Assembly (NCBI GenBank): GCA_027257055.1
Contig: JAPVLO010000044.1
Location: 2,604,001 to 2,668,000, forward strand
Direction: 5' to 3'
Length of the DNA: 64,000 bases
Origin: Cephalopachus bancanus
Lineage: Eukaryota > Chordata > Mammalia > Primates > Tarsiidae
Shown: in pieces, positions 1-11,937 of the stretch
How the letters are laid out: every line of letters begins with the position of its first letter
How positions within the stretch are numbered: the first letter of the stretch is position 1
Notes under the pieces: model-generated
The model's database searches: none
Told to the model about the DNA's origin: nothing
What the model saw: the letters and a program-made list of their open reading frames with translations, nothing else
Program-made: the position numbers and the translations under genes

Positions 1-1470
1 GTTCCCATTTATCGCTCCCTCTCCACAGTTCCCCCACTATCAACATCCTCCACCAGAGGTGTATATTTGTTAAAACTGATGAACCTGCTTTGACACATCT
101 TTATCACCCGAAGTCCGTAGTTCAAATTCAGGTTCACTCTTGGTGCTGTGCCTTCTAGGGGCTTGGGCAAATGTTGGCATGTATCTGCCACTGTAGCATC
201 ATGGAGAGTGGTTTTATTGCCCTAAATCCTCAGTGCTTTCCCCATTCATCCATCTCTCCTGATCCCTGGCCACCCCGGCCTTTTGGCTTTTTCCAGGATA
301 TTGTATCATTGGAATCACACACGTTGGAAAGCTACATTTCCAGATTGGCTTCTTTTACTTCACTTAAGTTTCCTCCATGTCTTTTAATAGCTTGATAACT
401 CTTTTTTTTTAACATTGAATGATATCCCATTGTCTGGATGTGCCATATTTTATCCTCTGACCTACAGAAGGACATTGAAAGGACATTGTCTTCCCATGGC
501 CAAGTTCTGGTAATTATGAACAGGCTGCTAAAAACATCCAGGTGCAGGTTTCTGTGCAGATGTAAGTTTTCAGCTCTTTGAATAAATACCAAGAAGTGCA
601 GTTTTGGGGTTTTGTGATAAGAGTATGTTAATTTTTGTAAGAAACGGACAAACTGTCTTTGGAAATGGCTGTACCCTTTGCATTTTCCCCAGCAATGAAT
701 GGTAGTTCTGTTGCCACATGGCCTCACCAGCACCTGGTGTTGTCGGCATTCTGGATTTTGGCCATTCTAACGGGTGTGTGGAGCCATCTCACTGTTGCTT
801 TGATTTGTAGCTCCCTGATGATATGTGATATGGAGCATCTTTTCATATGCTGTTTGCCATTTGTATATCTTCTTTGGTGAGGTGTGTGTTAAGGTCTTTT
901 GCCCATTTTGCAATTTTTTTGTTGTTGTTGTTAAGAAACAAGGTCTTGCTATATTACCCAGGCTGGTCTCAAACTCCTGCCATCAGGAGATCCTCCTGCC
1001 TGGGCCTCTCATAGTACTGAGATTACAGACGTGAGCCAACACACCCAGTCTTGGATTGCTTTCTTATTGTTGATTTTTTAAAGTTCTTATATTTTGGATA
1101 GTAGTTCTTACACAAATATTTCTCCTAGTCCATGGCTTGTCTTTTCATTCTGTTAACATTGTTTCTCAGAGCAGCAGTTTCTGATCTTAATGAAGTCTAG
1201 CTTATCAGCCTTTTATTTCATGGATTGTACTTTTGGTGTTATATCTGAAAGTCATCACCAAGCCCATGGTCATCTAGATTTTCTCCTGTTATCTTCTAGG
1301 AGTTGTATAGTCCTGCATTTTACTTTTAGGTCTGTGCTCCATTTTGAGCTAATTCTTGTGAAGGGTGCAAGGTCTGTGTCTAGATTCATTTTTGGCATGT
1401 GGATAGCCAATTGTTCCAGCACCATTTGTTGAAAAACTGTCTTTTTTCCACTGTATTGCCTTTGCTTCCT
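1..1470 (-). repeat. L1 (L1M/L1ME-type) 3' end, minus strand
   Basis: Reads as the reverse complement of the C-terminal ORF2 and 3' UTR part of an old mammalian L1. Recognisable stretches include the 'aagtttcctccatgtctttt' region near 367, the 'taccaagaagtgcagttt' stretch near 588 and the 'tccagcaccatttgttgaaa' stretch near 1416. It is heavily diverged and has no usable reading frame. A short Alu monomer interrupts it at 914-1048, and an AluJ ends it at 1481. The subfamily is inferred from memory of the family, not from alignment. Confidence 0.8.
914..1048 (-). repeat. Free left Alu monomer (FLAM-like)
   Basis: A single 7SL-derived arm in reverse orientation. It begins with a T-rich tail and GTT repeats and ends with the complement of the Alu head. 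It lacks a second arm and is strongly diverged, as expected of the oldest monomeric Alus. It sits inside the minus-strand L1. Confidence 0.75.
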
Positions 1471-1480
1471 GACAACTTCC

Positions 1481-1770
1481 TTTTTTTTTTTTCAAGTTGG
1501 TATCTCACAGTCCAGGCTGGAGTGCAGTGGCACGATCACAGCTTACTACAGCCTCGACCTCTGGCTCAGGTGATCCTTCCACCTCAACCTCTCAAGAAGC
1601 TGGGACTACAGGTATACACCACCATGCCCAGCTTTTTTTTTTTTTTTTTTTTGCAAAGATGAGGAATCACTGTGTTGCCTAGGCTGGTCTTGAACTCCTG
1701 GGCTCAAGCAATCCTCCCACCTTGGCCTCCCAAAGTGCTGGGATTACAGATGTGTGTCACCATACCTGGC
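1481..1770 (-). repeat. AluJ-type dimer
   Basis: Full dimer in reverse orientation with terminal and middle T-runs (about 1481 and 1634). Its AluJ-like head reads 'cctcccaaagtgctgggatt' in reverse. It is flanked by imperfect 8-bp duplications (caacttcc at 1473-1480, caactccc at 1771-1778). Age and subfamily are inferred from the lack of later diagnostic bases. Confidence 0.85.
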
Positions 1771-2900
1771 CAACTCCCTCGTTTTTGAAGTCTCTGCTCA
1801 AGCATTCCCAAAGTCCCCAGAATGATTTTCCTTGACTTCCCTATGCAGTATAAACCTCCTATCACAGATTACCTTAACACCCTGGGTCTCTCTGCAGAGC
1901 ACAGGACTTTATCTGTTCTAAAGTCACATTTGCTGGTGACTTAGGGAGCCATAAGCTCCTTAGGGTCAGGGAATACACCTGCTCTACTCGGGACACCTAT
2001 GCAGTTCTCTGTGGACATCTGCTACATGAAGGCCTGATTTGAGTTAATGTAGCAACGACAGAGCTCTAACTGTGAGCCACACTCGTTTTCTTTGCTTACA
2101 TGAACTTGTGCTCACAAGTGCAGTAGGTACTATGATTACCACTCCCAGTGAGGCTCAGCAAAGTTGTCACTTGCACAAAGTTCACAGGTCACCGAGGCGA
2201 GGGACAGGAGCAGAAGTCTCACAGCAGGGCTTGAGAGCTAATGCCCAGAGCCCCCGTGTCCTGGGGTCGTCCACTCCGAGCCCACCCAGAAGACAGATCT
2301 CAGCTCAGAGTTCCAAGCCAGTGCAAAGAAACCCTGAGGCCACCATCTCAGCAACCAGTCAGGTGACTGATGGCTTTAACAATGTGACCGAGGGACCAGG
2401 GCAGCAGCCCACCAGCAAAGATAACAGGCCACACGTAGCCCCGGGCCTTCTTGTTTGTTTTGTATCTGGTTTCTGCTTGGCAGCACCTACCAGGGCTGCC
2501 AGGGCCACACTTTTTTTTTTTTTTATCGAATGGTTAAAATTCTTAGAAGCATTATTCTCTGCTTTGCTTGGCAGGACCACGGAACATACCTCTGATGCGG
2601 CAGGTAACTGGATAGGGTCTCGGTCACAGCAATTTGCTGAACACGGGCTTTTGTGCGCAAAAACACATGACGGCACTGGGGGGTGTCACTCAGAAACACT
2701 GCCAGCCTGCAGTATTGTGTATCAGAGAGGAGGGAGCAGAGCTGGGGGGCCCAGAAGAGGGAGGTATATGCGGGTGACTTAGGAGCCCCTAAAGTACTCA
2801 GTAAAAGTGGACCACAGGGCTCGCCCTGATTTCAAGACTCAGCCTCAGCCAGAGGGTGAGAACACAAGCAACAGTGTCAGTTGGGCAGGGGTTAGGTCTA
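1771..2900. other. Unassigned intergenic sequence with faint L2/MIR traces
   Basis: No gene is supported. About 1795-2060 resembles an L2 3' region ('aagctccttagggtcaggga'), and about 2118-2210 resembles a reverse MIR core. A 236-codon frame at 2072-2782 has no domain, crosses a poly(T) run and uses no recognisable family motif, so I treat it as chance. Confidence 0.4.
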
Positions 2901-2904
2901 GCCT

Positions 2905-3110
2905 TACTACCATGGCTGAGTGACCCTGTAAAAGACAGTTAACCTCTGAACCTCAATACCCTCAAGTGTAAAATGAACAAAACAAGACTGAGCTCCTAGG
3001 TCTCCTGCAAAATGTACACAGGGTAGGGATTGGACTGTGTGGTCACTACTACATTCTCCAGGCCAGGAGCAGGGCCTGATACATAGTGGGAACGAAATAA
3101 AAATGTCACA
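2905..3110 (+). repeat. MIR (tRNA-derived mammalian SINE), degraded
   Basis: Follows the MIR core order: a 'gctgagtgaccctgtaaaag' stretch, then 'cctctgaacctcaatacc', then 'aagtgtaaaatgaac', ending in 'gcagggcctgatacatagtg'. This is the usual MIR pattern of an ancient mammal-wide element. Boundaries are approximate. Confidence 0.6.
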
Positions 3111-3117
3111 TAAACTT

Positions 3118-3190
3118 GACTTGCTGGCAACTGTATCCCCAGTACCTAGAACAGTACATGGCATGTAGTAGATGCTAAAACATGTGTACT
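3118..3190 (+). repeat. L2 3'-end fragment
   Basis: The stretch 'gtatccccagtacctagaac' followed by 'agtacatggcatgtagtaga' matches the terminal L2 signature (…ccccagcacctag…cagtgcctggcacatagtag…). Confidence 0.55.
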
Positions 3191-3247
3191 GAAGTGGCTT
3201 AATTGTCCACAACTGGACTCAGCGTAAGTCACAAACATGACACAGAA

Positions 3248-3946
3248 CAGAGGTCCCCGATCCCTGGGCCACAGACCAGTACCGATCCATGGCCTGTTAG
3301 AAACCAGGTCACATAGCAAGAGGTGAGCAGCGGGCAAGCAAGCAAAGCTTCATCTGTATTTACAGCTGCTCCCCGTCGCTCACATTACCACCTGAGCTCC
3401 TCCCTCAGTCAAATCAGCAGTAGCATCAGATTCTCATAGGAGTGTGCAAACTCTATTGTGAACTGTGCATGCAAGGGATCTAGGTTGCGTGCTCTGTATG
3501 CAAATCTAATGCCTGATGATCTGAGGTGGAGCTGAGGCGGTGATGCTAGCACTAGGGAGTGGCTCCAAATACGGATTAATGTTAGCAGTGAGGTTTTGCT
3601 TGCAGACCTCATATCAAAACCCTATCAATGAGTGGCAAGTGAGTTGATGTACTTCAATTGACAGCTGTATCTGGTGGCAGGCTCTAAGTCAGAATTCCAC
3701 ACTTATTTTAGTCTATGAGTGGCCCGCCCATTATTTTATTGACCATTTCTGTCTGTGCCTCTTTTCTACAATGGTGAGTTGTACAATTTTTTAATTTCTA
3801 TATTACAATGTAATAGTAATGGAAATAAATTGTACAATAAGCATTGTCACTTGAATCATCCCGAAATCATCCCTCCCAACCCAGTCCATGGAAAAATTGT
3901 CTTCCACGAAACCGGTCCCTGATGCCAAAAAGGTTGGGAACCACTT
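3248..3946 (+). mobile_element. hAT-superfamily DNA transposon, non-autonomous copy
   Basis: A 699-bp element with imperfect terminal inverted repeats: the left end starts CAGAGGTCCCCGATCCC and the right end is complementary to it (…GGTTGGGAACCACTT). It is flanked by 8-bp duplications acacagaa (3240-3247) and acatagag (3947-3954), 6 of 8 identical, which is the hAT hallmark. No transposase frame remains. The family name is not assigned. Confidence 0.8.
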
Positions 3947-4092
3947 ACATAGAGGACTTTCTCAAGAAGAAATTGTTTAAATGAGTTCATAGAAAGTATT
4001 TAGGATATGACTCAGGATATAGTGCTTAATTCATGTTAGCTATTATTCTTTGTTCGTTCAACAAATATTCATTGAGGACCTGTATGTGGTAT

Positions 4093-5052
4093 TTTCTGAC
4101 ACCAACTGGGTATCAACAACTCAGCTTAATTCTGACATAAACTGCTCAGAGTTAGATGAGGCTCCACAGGCTTAAGACTCACTCCCCAAGACTGCTCCCC
4201 ACTTCAAATGCCAGGCACAAAGGGGGTCCCCAGGTGGCCCACACTTCTGCCTTGGCAATTACAAAATTGGGGCTTCCCACAACCCACTTCTCAAGTTTGA
4301 TAATTCCCTAGCATGACCCACAGAACTCAGAAAAGCGTTTTGCTTATGATCACCAGTTTGTTATAAAGGACACTGGCCAGGCAGAGTGCCTCATGCCTAT
4401 AATCCCAGCACTTTGAAAGGCCAAGGCAGAAGGATTGCTTAAGCTCAGGAGTCTGAGCCTGGCCAACATAGCTAGACCTTGTCTCTACAAAAAAATCAAA
4501 AAAAAAGTCAGGTGTGGTGTTATTATGCACATATAGTCCCAGCTACTCTGGAGGCTGAGGTGGAAGGATCGCCAGGAAGTTGAGACTGTGGTGAGCTGTG
4601 CTACAACCTGGAGGAGGGAGTGAGACTCCTGTCAATAAACGAGTAAATAACAATAAAGGAGACAACTCAGTGGCAGCCTGAAGGAAGATATGCAAACAGC
4701 AAGGCCCTGGGGGTGGGCCAGGCGTGGGGTTTCCAAGCTTCTCACACAGCAGTGTGTTCACAACCCAAGCTCTCCCAATTTCTTTGTTCAAGAGTTTTCA
4801 TAATCCAATCTCCAGCTCCTTTCCCTCCCACCCCTCTCATCCTGTTTGGTCTTTCTGGTGACCAGTCCCACCCTGAGACGCCTCATTAGCTTACGCTCTG
4901 GTGTGGTGGAAAGGGGCTCATCACAGAAACAGAAGTCACTCCCAATCCCTGAATAAATTCCAAGGGTTTTAGGAGCTCTATGCCGGGAACTGTGGACCAA
5001 GATCAAACAAACACATTTTTTATTATAGCACAGCCTGCCACAGAGGTCTCCA
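4093..5052 (+). repeat. Retroviral-type LTR, copy 1 (class I/MER-like)
   Basis: Shares ordered blocks with 6416-7505: a 'cacagaactcag' block followed by a 'ttataaagga' block, then a 'ctcattag/ctcattaa' block, then 'aattccaagggtttt/caggagct', then a 'ttattata' block near the end. An Alu interrupts it (4373-4652). No internal retroviral genes lie next to it. The LTR assignment comes from recall of this family, and the exact name is unknown. Confidence 0.55.
4373..4652 (+). repeat. Old Alu (AluJ-like)
   Basis: Dimer with a degraded head (ggccaggcagagtgcctcat), an A-rich middle and a weak tail. Flanks carry 'ataaaggaca' on the left and 'aataaaggaga' on the right, a decayed target duplication cut out of the host LTR. 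Confidence 0.8.
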
Positions 5053-6415
5053 TCCTGGGCACTGGAGATTCTGTGGTAAACAAGCCAGACAGGGCCCCCA
5101 GCCTCCTGCGGCTCACAGGTCATCAGATTTGTTACATTGTCCCAGGATCCCTTACTCCCACCTCTTGGGGAAGGCCCACAGCCCACAAGTCTTTACCAAG
5201 GTCCTGCTGTGTGTGCAGCCCAGGGTGAGCACTGAGAGGAGAGACCTGGGTCCTGCTCGCCATGAGATGGGGGAAAAGACTGTCAGTAAACGAGAGTCAC
5301 TGGGAGTGGGAGGGACAGGAGGAAAAGACACAGGTGAATGACGACAGTACAGATGCTTTCTGTGAGCCAGGAGACAAGCCCTGCCTGGCACTCACTGGGG
5401 CTCATCCCTGGGACGGCTGCAGGTCCAGCAGAGAAACTCAGGGAAAGTACATGTACCTTGTTATGGGGACAGTTGCCATGGTGTGGTGTCCGGCTGACAC
5501 TTTTGTACTTTTATTTAAAAGAAAGAATTGCGAATACTGTGGGCTCCCAGAAACTGTGGGCAAAAATGAGTAGGGTGTGTGTATATCTAGATGGGGTCAA
5601 ATATGTGTGTGCGTGCATACATGTTGCCAGTCAGAAATGCCCTGTCCTCTCCCCATCCCACAGATGAGCAAACCAAGGTAGGAATCCAACTCCTAATGCA
5701 GTGTTTTGTTCCCTGTTGGGGGTTTGCCACTTATCGCAATGTGGCCCCAGAAGTGAGTCCTGGTGGGGACTGTGTTGACATGAGAAAAGGGTGCTGCTGA
5801 GGTGGGGGCTCTCAGCAGAGGGTGCTGGGCAGTCAGAGCCTCAGTTGAGGCTTCTTGCTCTCAGATACAGCCTGAGCGGTCCCCTTCTGTCCCTGACTCA
5901 CCTATATACTTTAGGGCCTGGTCCTGGGCCCTAGGAACAGCAGCAGCCACTGAGTGACAATTGGACTCTCTGCGAGGCATCTTCTTGCCTTTTCCATGGA
6001 TGAACACTGGGACTGCTAGCCCTGCACTTACATCCCCTCAGCCTGAGGCAGGATCAGGGCCATGTCCAGGGCAGCCAGGAAGGGCTCTACTGAAGAGAGA
6101 CCAGCCCATCTGCCAGGAAATGAGTAGCCCTCAAGAATACTCCTCAGCCCAGGCCTCTGAAGTGGCCTCCCAGATCCTGGCTCTACTTCAGCCCAGATCA
6201 TCTGGACACTGATGTGCTCCAGTTAAGGGCAGCCTGGCTCTAGCTGGAGGAAGTCCACTCAGAGGGCCCAAGCGTGCCATGCTGCTGAGGGGGTGCTGGG
6301 CCTACATTCTCAAGTCTCCTGCTTGCCTCAGGGATCTTTTCTCTCAGAGACCTCAGTTTTTCTCATCTAAACCGTGAGAATGTGATGCTCTCTAAAAGGA
6401 ACCTGTTCCTCAGCT
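5053..6415. other. Unassigned sequence between the two LTR copies
   Basis: No gene is supported. The stretch shows no primer-binding site, gag or pol motif, so it does not look like a proviral interior. A weak reverse MIR core may lie near 5655-5730. Short frames here share no family motif. Confidence 0.35.
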
Positions 6416-7505
6416 CCCACACTTCTGACACCAAACGTGTGGGTCTCCCATACCAACCAATTCTCCAGTTCTCTATGTACATCACCTGAGTGTCCTATAG
6501 TTTAATTCAACTCTGTCCTAAAGTTTAATTCAGTTCGACACTAACCACTCAGCGCAGACCCCACAAGCTAGGGGCTCAGTCTCAGGGAACTGCCCCTGAC
6601 TTTAGTGACAATTGCAAGTCCAGGTCACCTGCACTTCTGACTGATAGGTTACAAATCAAGGGTTCCCACGACCCCCTCCTAGGGTCGGATATTATGCTAG
6701 GATGGCTCACAGAACTCAGGGAAGCATCTACTTACATTTACCAGTCTATTATAAAGGACAAGATAGAGGATGCAGACAACCAAATGAACAGGTACACAGG
6801 GCGCGGTCCAGGCACTTCTGTCCCCTAGAGCTGGGAGTGCCATCTTCCTGGCACTCAGATGCATTCACCAAGCCAGAAACCCATCAAAGCTCACTGTCCA
6901 AGAGTTTTTATAGAAGTTAATCTCCAATAGCCCTCTCCTTCCCAGAGGGAGGTTGGTGAGTGGGGTGGAAAGTTACAGCCCTCTAATCACTTGGTTTTCC
7001 TGAGTCTATCTTTGGGCCCCACCCTAAGTCACCTCATTAACATAAATACAGGTGTGCTCAAAAGGAGTTCCCTATGAATAACAAAAGATATTCCTATCAC
7101 TCAGAAAATTCCAAGGGTTTCAGGAGCTGTGTGTTGAGAGCCAGGAACAAAAACCAAATATATTTCTTTCTTCTTTTGAGTCAGAGTCGGAGTTCCTAGG
7201 CTGGAGTGCAGTGGCACACTCACGGCCACCACAGCCTCTACCTGCTGGGCTCAGGCAATCCTTCCACCTCAGCCTTCCAAGTAGCTGAAACCACGAATGT
7301 GCACCACCACGCCTGGCTAATTTTTTTTATTTATTGTAGAGATGAGGACTCGCCAAGTTTCCCAGGCTGGAATTGAACCCCTGGACTCAGGCAATCCTCT
7401 CGCCTCTGCCTCCCAAAGTGTTGGGATTACAGGCATGAGCCACTGCACCCAGCTAACTATATTTCTTATTATACCACATGTTCTCTGCAGACCTTTGCAG
7501 CAAAA
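6416..7505 (+). repeat. Retroviral-type LTR, copy 2 (same family as copy 1)
   Basis: Collinear with the LTR at 4093-5052 and in the same direction. The distinctive blocks are 'cacagaactcagggaagca' near 6709, 'tctattataaaggac' near 6747, and 'aaattccaagggtttcagga' near 7107. A young-intermediate Alu (7169-7457) splits its 3' part. The two copies are too diverged to be recent. Confidence 0.55.
7169..7457 (-). repeat. Alu, intermediate member of the lineage-specific family
   Basis: Reverse-oriented dimer with a 10-bp perfect target duplication, tatatttctt, at 7159-7168 and 7458-7467. It carries 'cacactcacggccaccacag' in the right arm and 'tttattgtagagatgagg' in the linker, both shared with the young family, but it lacks the perfect T-arm. 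It looks like an earlier branch. Confidence 0.9.
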
Positions 7506-7599
7506 ATGCTCTGAGATTCCAGACCTACAGAAGCTCCCAACATAATCAGCCCCAAGCAGAATACACCGAACCTGCTGAGTTCTCAGCAGGACCTGACCC

Positions 7600-8880
7600 T
7601 AACTGAACCTCCAGGCTCTGGAAACTTCTACCTTCCTCAAACTCACAGGAAACAGAACACATTTGTGTTCAGGAATACCATTAACCTTGAGCTGCCAGAG
7701 GGTGTGACCATAAGTCCGTTGCCTACTGCACACGGCAAGTCAATAAGCCTAAACACCAGGTTGCAGCAGAGAGAAAGGCTAAATCGTAGGGCGACTGAAT
7801 GAGGAGACGGGAGGAAACCTCAAATCCATCTCGCCAAGGAGTCTGGGGCTAGGGTTTTTGAGGGTTTTGGAGTGAGTTGAAGTGTGGAGATCATTGATTG
7901 GCCAAAGAGTGCAAGGTGAAGTCATGGGTCAGGGAGATGTGGAAACTGAGTTCTCAAGCCGACCCCGCTCGTCTATGGAACCTTCAAACTGTTTCACTGG
8001 TATTCAGGGTCTGAAAAATATCTTAAGCGATTCTTAAACACAAGCCTTAGGATTCTAACAGCAGAAATCCTACTTGTAAGGATGTTGGGGGTACACATAG
8101 TCAGTGTCTAGTGTTAGTGACTCTCAGTTACAAGGAAGCACATCAAAGCGCAGCCTGGTGAATGCCTAATTACAACTGTGTTTCTGTCCAGAATTCTTGT
8201 TAACACTGTGAGGGCAGCTTCAATGGCTCCCGGAACCTCAAATGCTGTTGCCCTGAGAGGTATAGGGAAGTGCCGCTAAAGGAAACAGGGAAGGGGAAGG
8301 GAAGCTGAGAGAAGAGCTGTAGACATCCCGTATTGGGAAGCAATGAATCTGAGGTCCCATTACCTGCTATTGAGCTGCTTGCCTGGCACAGTGAAACCAA
8401 ATATCCACACCAAGGTCTGCAGTGAAGAAAGAGGGTGTTCATTGATAGGGTGCCAAGCAAGGAGAATGGGACCGCTCATACTTGGGACCCGAACTCCCCA
8501 AGGGTTTGCACGCAAGGGTTTTTAAAGACGGGGAAGTCTCAGGGAAGTGAAAGTTATAGGCAAAGTCACAGATCGGCTTGTGGAGACTGTACATTTGTTT
8601 GGCCTAAAAAGCTGGGACATCGTGAAGTGGCAGCCCAGGTCACAGGTGAATTCTAGAATTTTCTGATTTGGATTGGTCAAGGAAGACAAGCTTTGATTTA
8701 AAATTTGGGGCTAGCAGTAAAGAATGTCAGGGCTGACTCATGGGCATGATTTCCGCCAGGCCCCTCAGGAAGAACGTTAGAACAAAGCATGGCAGTCCTC
8801 AGTTCAGTCCTCAGTTCTCCCTTATCTGAGATCTACATGCCGGCAGATCCATTTGGTGAGGTTCCAGATGCCATCTTTCA
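7600..8880. repeat. Probable LTR-derived tract(s), unnamed
   Basis: Two stretches (about 7600-8130 and 8200-8880) resemble medium-reiterated LTR sequence. One has a 'gactgaatgaggagacggga' block, the other 'tgatagggtgccaagcaagg' followed by 'gggtttttaaag'. This rests on recall and no structural boundary is visible; unique sequence is an alternative. Confidence 0.35.
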
Positions 8881-9498
8881 TTTCCACAGGGAACCAGACA
8901 TCCCATGACTCTAACTCCCTTGACTATTGCTTTCAGCTACTGCTACTTTCTTGCTTATCAAGTTGCTCATGTACTTCTCAGCACTAGCTAGGTGCCTGGA
9001 ATGTCCCTTGAAGGATCTCAAGAATTTCCTTTATTCCACACTTGGGCCGGGGAGTGCAGGCTTCTAAGAAGGGGCCCTGCTCTATCTCGTACCCAGCACT
9101 CATGCACCCTTGCCCATTCCTGTCCACCTGGCAGACACTGACATTCAATTGCCATCCTCTTTTCTGTGACCCTCCAGACCATTGTAATCAATTAGTTGCT
9201 TGAAACGAGACCTCTACTTTCTATTGGGAGTTGCCTCTTCTACAGGAAGTACATTCTAAAGTCCTGGCATAAAAAGAAAACCACATGGAGACAAAGACCA
9301 TCCTCACAAAGCTCTGAAATCTCTGACTAAATACAGGAGAGGCTCAGACTCCTCACAGACTGGTTCTATGAGGAGTCTGAGCCTGGTTCTCCCCCAGTCT
9401 TTCTTCCAGATGGCCGTGTCACTACATGGGCACCCCATGGTGGGTCTGACTGCTGTTGAGGGGCTGGAGTATATGAAAAATTGCTTGTCTTTCTTCTC
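8881..9498. other. Unassigned sequence
   Basis: No gene, RNA or clear repeat is seen. A short local inverted pair, 'gaggctcagactcctcacag' (9341) against 'gaggagtctgagcctggttc' (9369), forms a roughly 14-bp stem of uncertain meaning. Confidence 0.35.
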
Positions 9499-9778
9499 TT
9501 TTGAGTCCAGGTTTCACTCTGTCACCTAGACTGGAGTGCAGTGGTGTGATCATGGCTCACCACAGCCTCTACCTCCTAGGCTTAGGCCATCCTTCTGCCT
9601 CAGCCTACTGAGTGACTGGGCTAGAGGTATAAGCCACCACACCTGGCTAATGTTTTTTTATTTTTGTAGAGATAAGGTCTCACTATGTAGGCCAATCTCA
9701 AACTCCTGGGCTCAAGCAATCCTCCTGCCTCAGCCTCCCAAAGCGCTGGGATCACAGGCTTTAGCCACTGCACCTGGC
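9499..9778 (-). repeat. AluJ-type dimer
   Basis: Reverse dimer with the older 'gtgtgatcatggctcaccac' right arm and a 'caatctcaaactcctgggctc' left arm. It lacks the diagnostic changes of the young family. The sequence continues into 10.5 kb as unassigned DNA. Confidence 0.85.
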
Positions 9779-10535
9779 AGAAAATGTCTGTCTTTAAGTG
9801 CTAGAATCAGTCAAGGCAGTGGGAAAGGCACTGGTGTCTGGACTTGCTTGAGGGGACAACAAAAACAGAACCCCTATTCCTTCTGTTCACTCCTAGGTAA
9901 CTGTACACTCACTGGTCAGATAAAACCAACTGTCCAGACAAGCTGTTATCTTTCTCTCCTACAGCTGGCAAAGAAACAGCTGAGAGAGGACAGAATTTGA
10001 ATTAGTTCAATGCCCAGATGATGCAAATCCATTAATTTGCTATCTCCACAATGGACATTTGTCCCAGAAAAGCCAGGAAGGAGGAAGCCGTGACTGACAT
10101 CTTACGAGCACCTGTTGGGCAACTGACATACTCTGTCTTCTTTAAGCCCTCGATCACCTTGGGAAGCAGAGATCTGTGAACACTGGAACAGATGTCTACC
10201 ATTTTCCGAAGGCAATGTTCCCCAGTCTGATGCCCTTCTGAGCAACCCCTCACCATAGAGACTTAGAGAGAAGCTGAGCCTCCCTCCAGCTCCAGAAGCC
10301 AGAGTGCCAGCTGCTCATTTCCCCGGCTCCCTTGCAGCTCAGGGGCAAGTGTGGAACTTGAACTCTCTCAAGCGACCAGATGCAACTCTTCAGACATGAA
10401 CACACAGAGAATCAGACTATTTGATGGTGGGTGGATAGAGGCAGTGGCCACAGTGGCAGGGGCACTGGATTTACAGAGGCAGCCACAGGGTGCAAAGCAA
10501 TGGGTTCTACAAGTCAGTAAGAAGAAGAGAAACAT
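9779..10535. other. Unassigned sequence
   Basis: No supported gene or repeat. It includes a 74-codon reverse frame (10032-10256) and an 83-codon forward frame (10351-10602), the latter running into an Alu; neither has family features. Confidence 0.35.
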
Positions 10536-10816
10536 GCCGGGTGCAGTGGCTCACGCCTGTAATCCAAACCTTTTGGGAGGCCAAGATGGGAGGATTGCTT
10601 AGCCCAGGAGTTTGAGACCAGCCTGGGCAACATAGCAAAATCTCATCTCTACAAAAAATTTTAAAAATTAGCCAGGTATAGCGACACAATCCTGTAGTCC
10701 CAGGTACTTGGGAGGCTGGGGTGGGAGGGCTGCTTGTGCTCAGGAGTTTGAGGTTGCAATGAATTGTAGTCATACCACTTCACTCCAGCCTGGGCGATAC
10801 AGTGAGACACTGGCAG
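10536..10816 (+). repeat. AluJ-type dimer
   Basis: Head 'gccgggtgcagtggctcacg' and the 'gagaccagcctgggcaacat' B-box region are those of old Alus. It ends in an A/G-rich tail into which the next Alu inserted. Confidence 0.88.
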
Positions 10817-10831
10817 AAAAAAGAGGAACAA

Positions 10832-11122
10832 GCTGGGCTCGGTGGCTCAGCCTGTAATCCCGCACCTTTGGGAGGCTGAGGTGAGTGGATTGCCTGAGCC
10901 CGTGGTTTCGTGACCCGGCTGGGCAACTTGGTGAGACCTCATCGCTACAATAAATTTTTAAAAATTAGCCGGGCGTGGTAGCGCGCACCTGTAGTTCCAG
11001 CTACTTGGAAGGCCGAGGCGGAAGGATTGCTGGAGCCCAGCAGGTCAAGGCTGCGGTGGCCAGGAGTGGCCACTGCACTCCAGTCTGGGCAACAGTGAGA
11101 CTCCAACTCAAAAAAAAAAAAA
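10832..11122 (+). repeat. Young-family Alu dimer
   Basis: Head 'gctgggctcggtggctcagc' and right-arm 'ggtggccaggagtggccact' mark the lineage-specific family. It is flanked by a perfect 15-bp duplication, aaaaaagaggaacaa, at 10817-10831 and 11123-11137, so it landed in the tail of the neighbouring AluJ. Its T-arm region is mutated (tttcgtgacc). Confidence 0.92.
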
Positions 11123-11696
11123 AAAAAAGAGGAACAACCCGCCAGAGAAAAGGGCAGTGGAAGAGAGTAAGCACACCACAGAAGAGGAAGTAAATGGCCA
11201 AAAAATTTGTGAGGAGGGGTCCGAGGTCAACAGGAGAAGTCATGTGATGGGACACTGTTTCATAGTCCTCCAGTCCACAACAATGTTAAGGTCTAACAGC
11301 TATGAAGTGGCATCTCCTCCTAGTTTATAGACAAAACATCAATATCCGTAAAGCTGACAACATGATACCCTCCAGCCAGTCATTCCTCTTCTAGGCATAT
11401 CCAGTCCCAGAGAGTCCAAGCCTTTTCATGGAGAGTGAAGACATCGACCTTCCCAGGCCCTGAGGCCACAATGAGGGAAGAAGGTACCTGGAGCAGGTGA
11501 ACTCCCTGCCTGCTGTCAACACAAGCAGCGGCACCAGAGCTCCGAACACTTTCCTGTCAATCCCTCTGTGAGGTGCAAATATTATCATGTTATTTTTGTG
11601 AGGTACAAAACAGGGAATTATTGTTCAAACATGTGCACAAAAAACAAGATGTGCAAAGGTGTTCATTGCATCATTAATGCTATAATAGTGGGGAAA

Positions 11697-11910
11697 TTCA
11701 GGAGTTCAAGACCAGCCTGGGCAACATAGTGAATCCTCATCACTACAGAAAAATAAAAATTAGCCGGGGGTTGTGGTACGTGCCTGTAGTCCCAGCTACT
11801 CAGGAGGAGTCTGAGGTGGAAGGATCGAGGTTGTGGTGAGCTGGGATCATGCCATTGTACCCCAGTCTGGGTGACAGAGTGAGACTCCAACTTAAAAAGT
11901 AAAAAAAAAA
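11697..11910 (+). repeat. 5'-truncated old Alu
   Basis: Begins at the B-box region ('ggagttcaagaccagcctgg'), continues through the right arm and ends in an A-rich tail. AluJ-like. Confidence 0.8.
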
Positions 11911-11937
11911 TAATAAAGTAAATAATAGGGGCAATAT

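Noticed and set aside
2072..2782. 236-codon forward open frame
   Set aside because: No domain, crosses a poly(T) run, overlaps an opposite 105-codon frame, and includes MIR-like sequence.
5053..6415. Proviral interior between two LTRs
   Set aside because: No primer-binding site, gag, pol or env-like stretch is visible.
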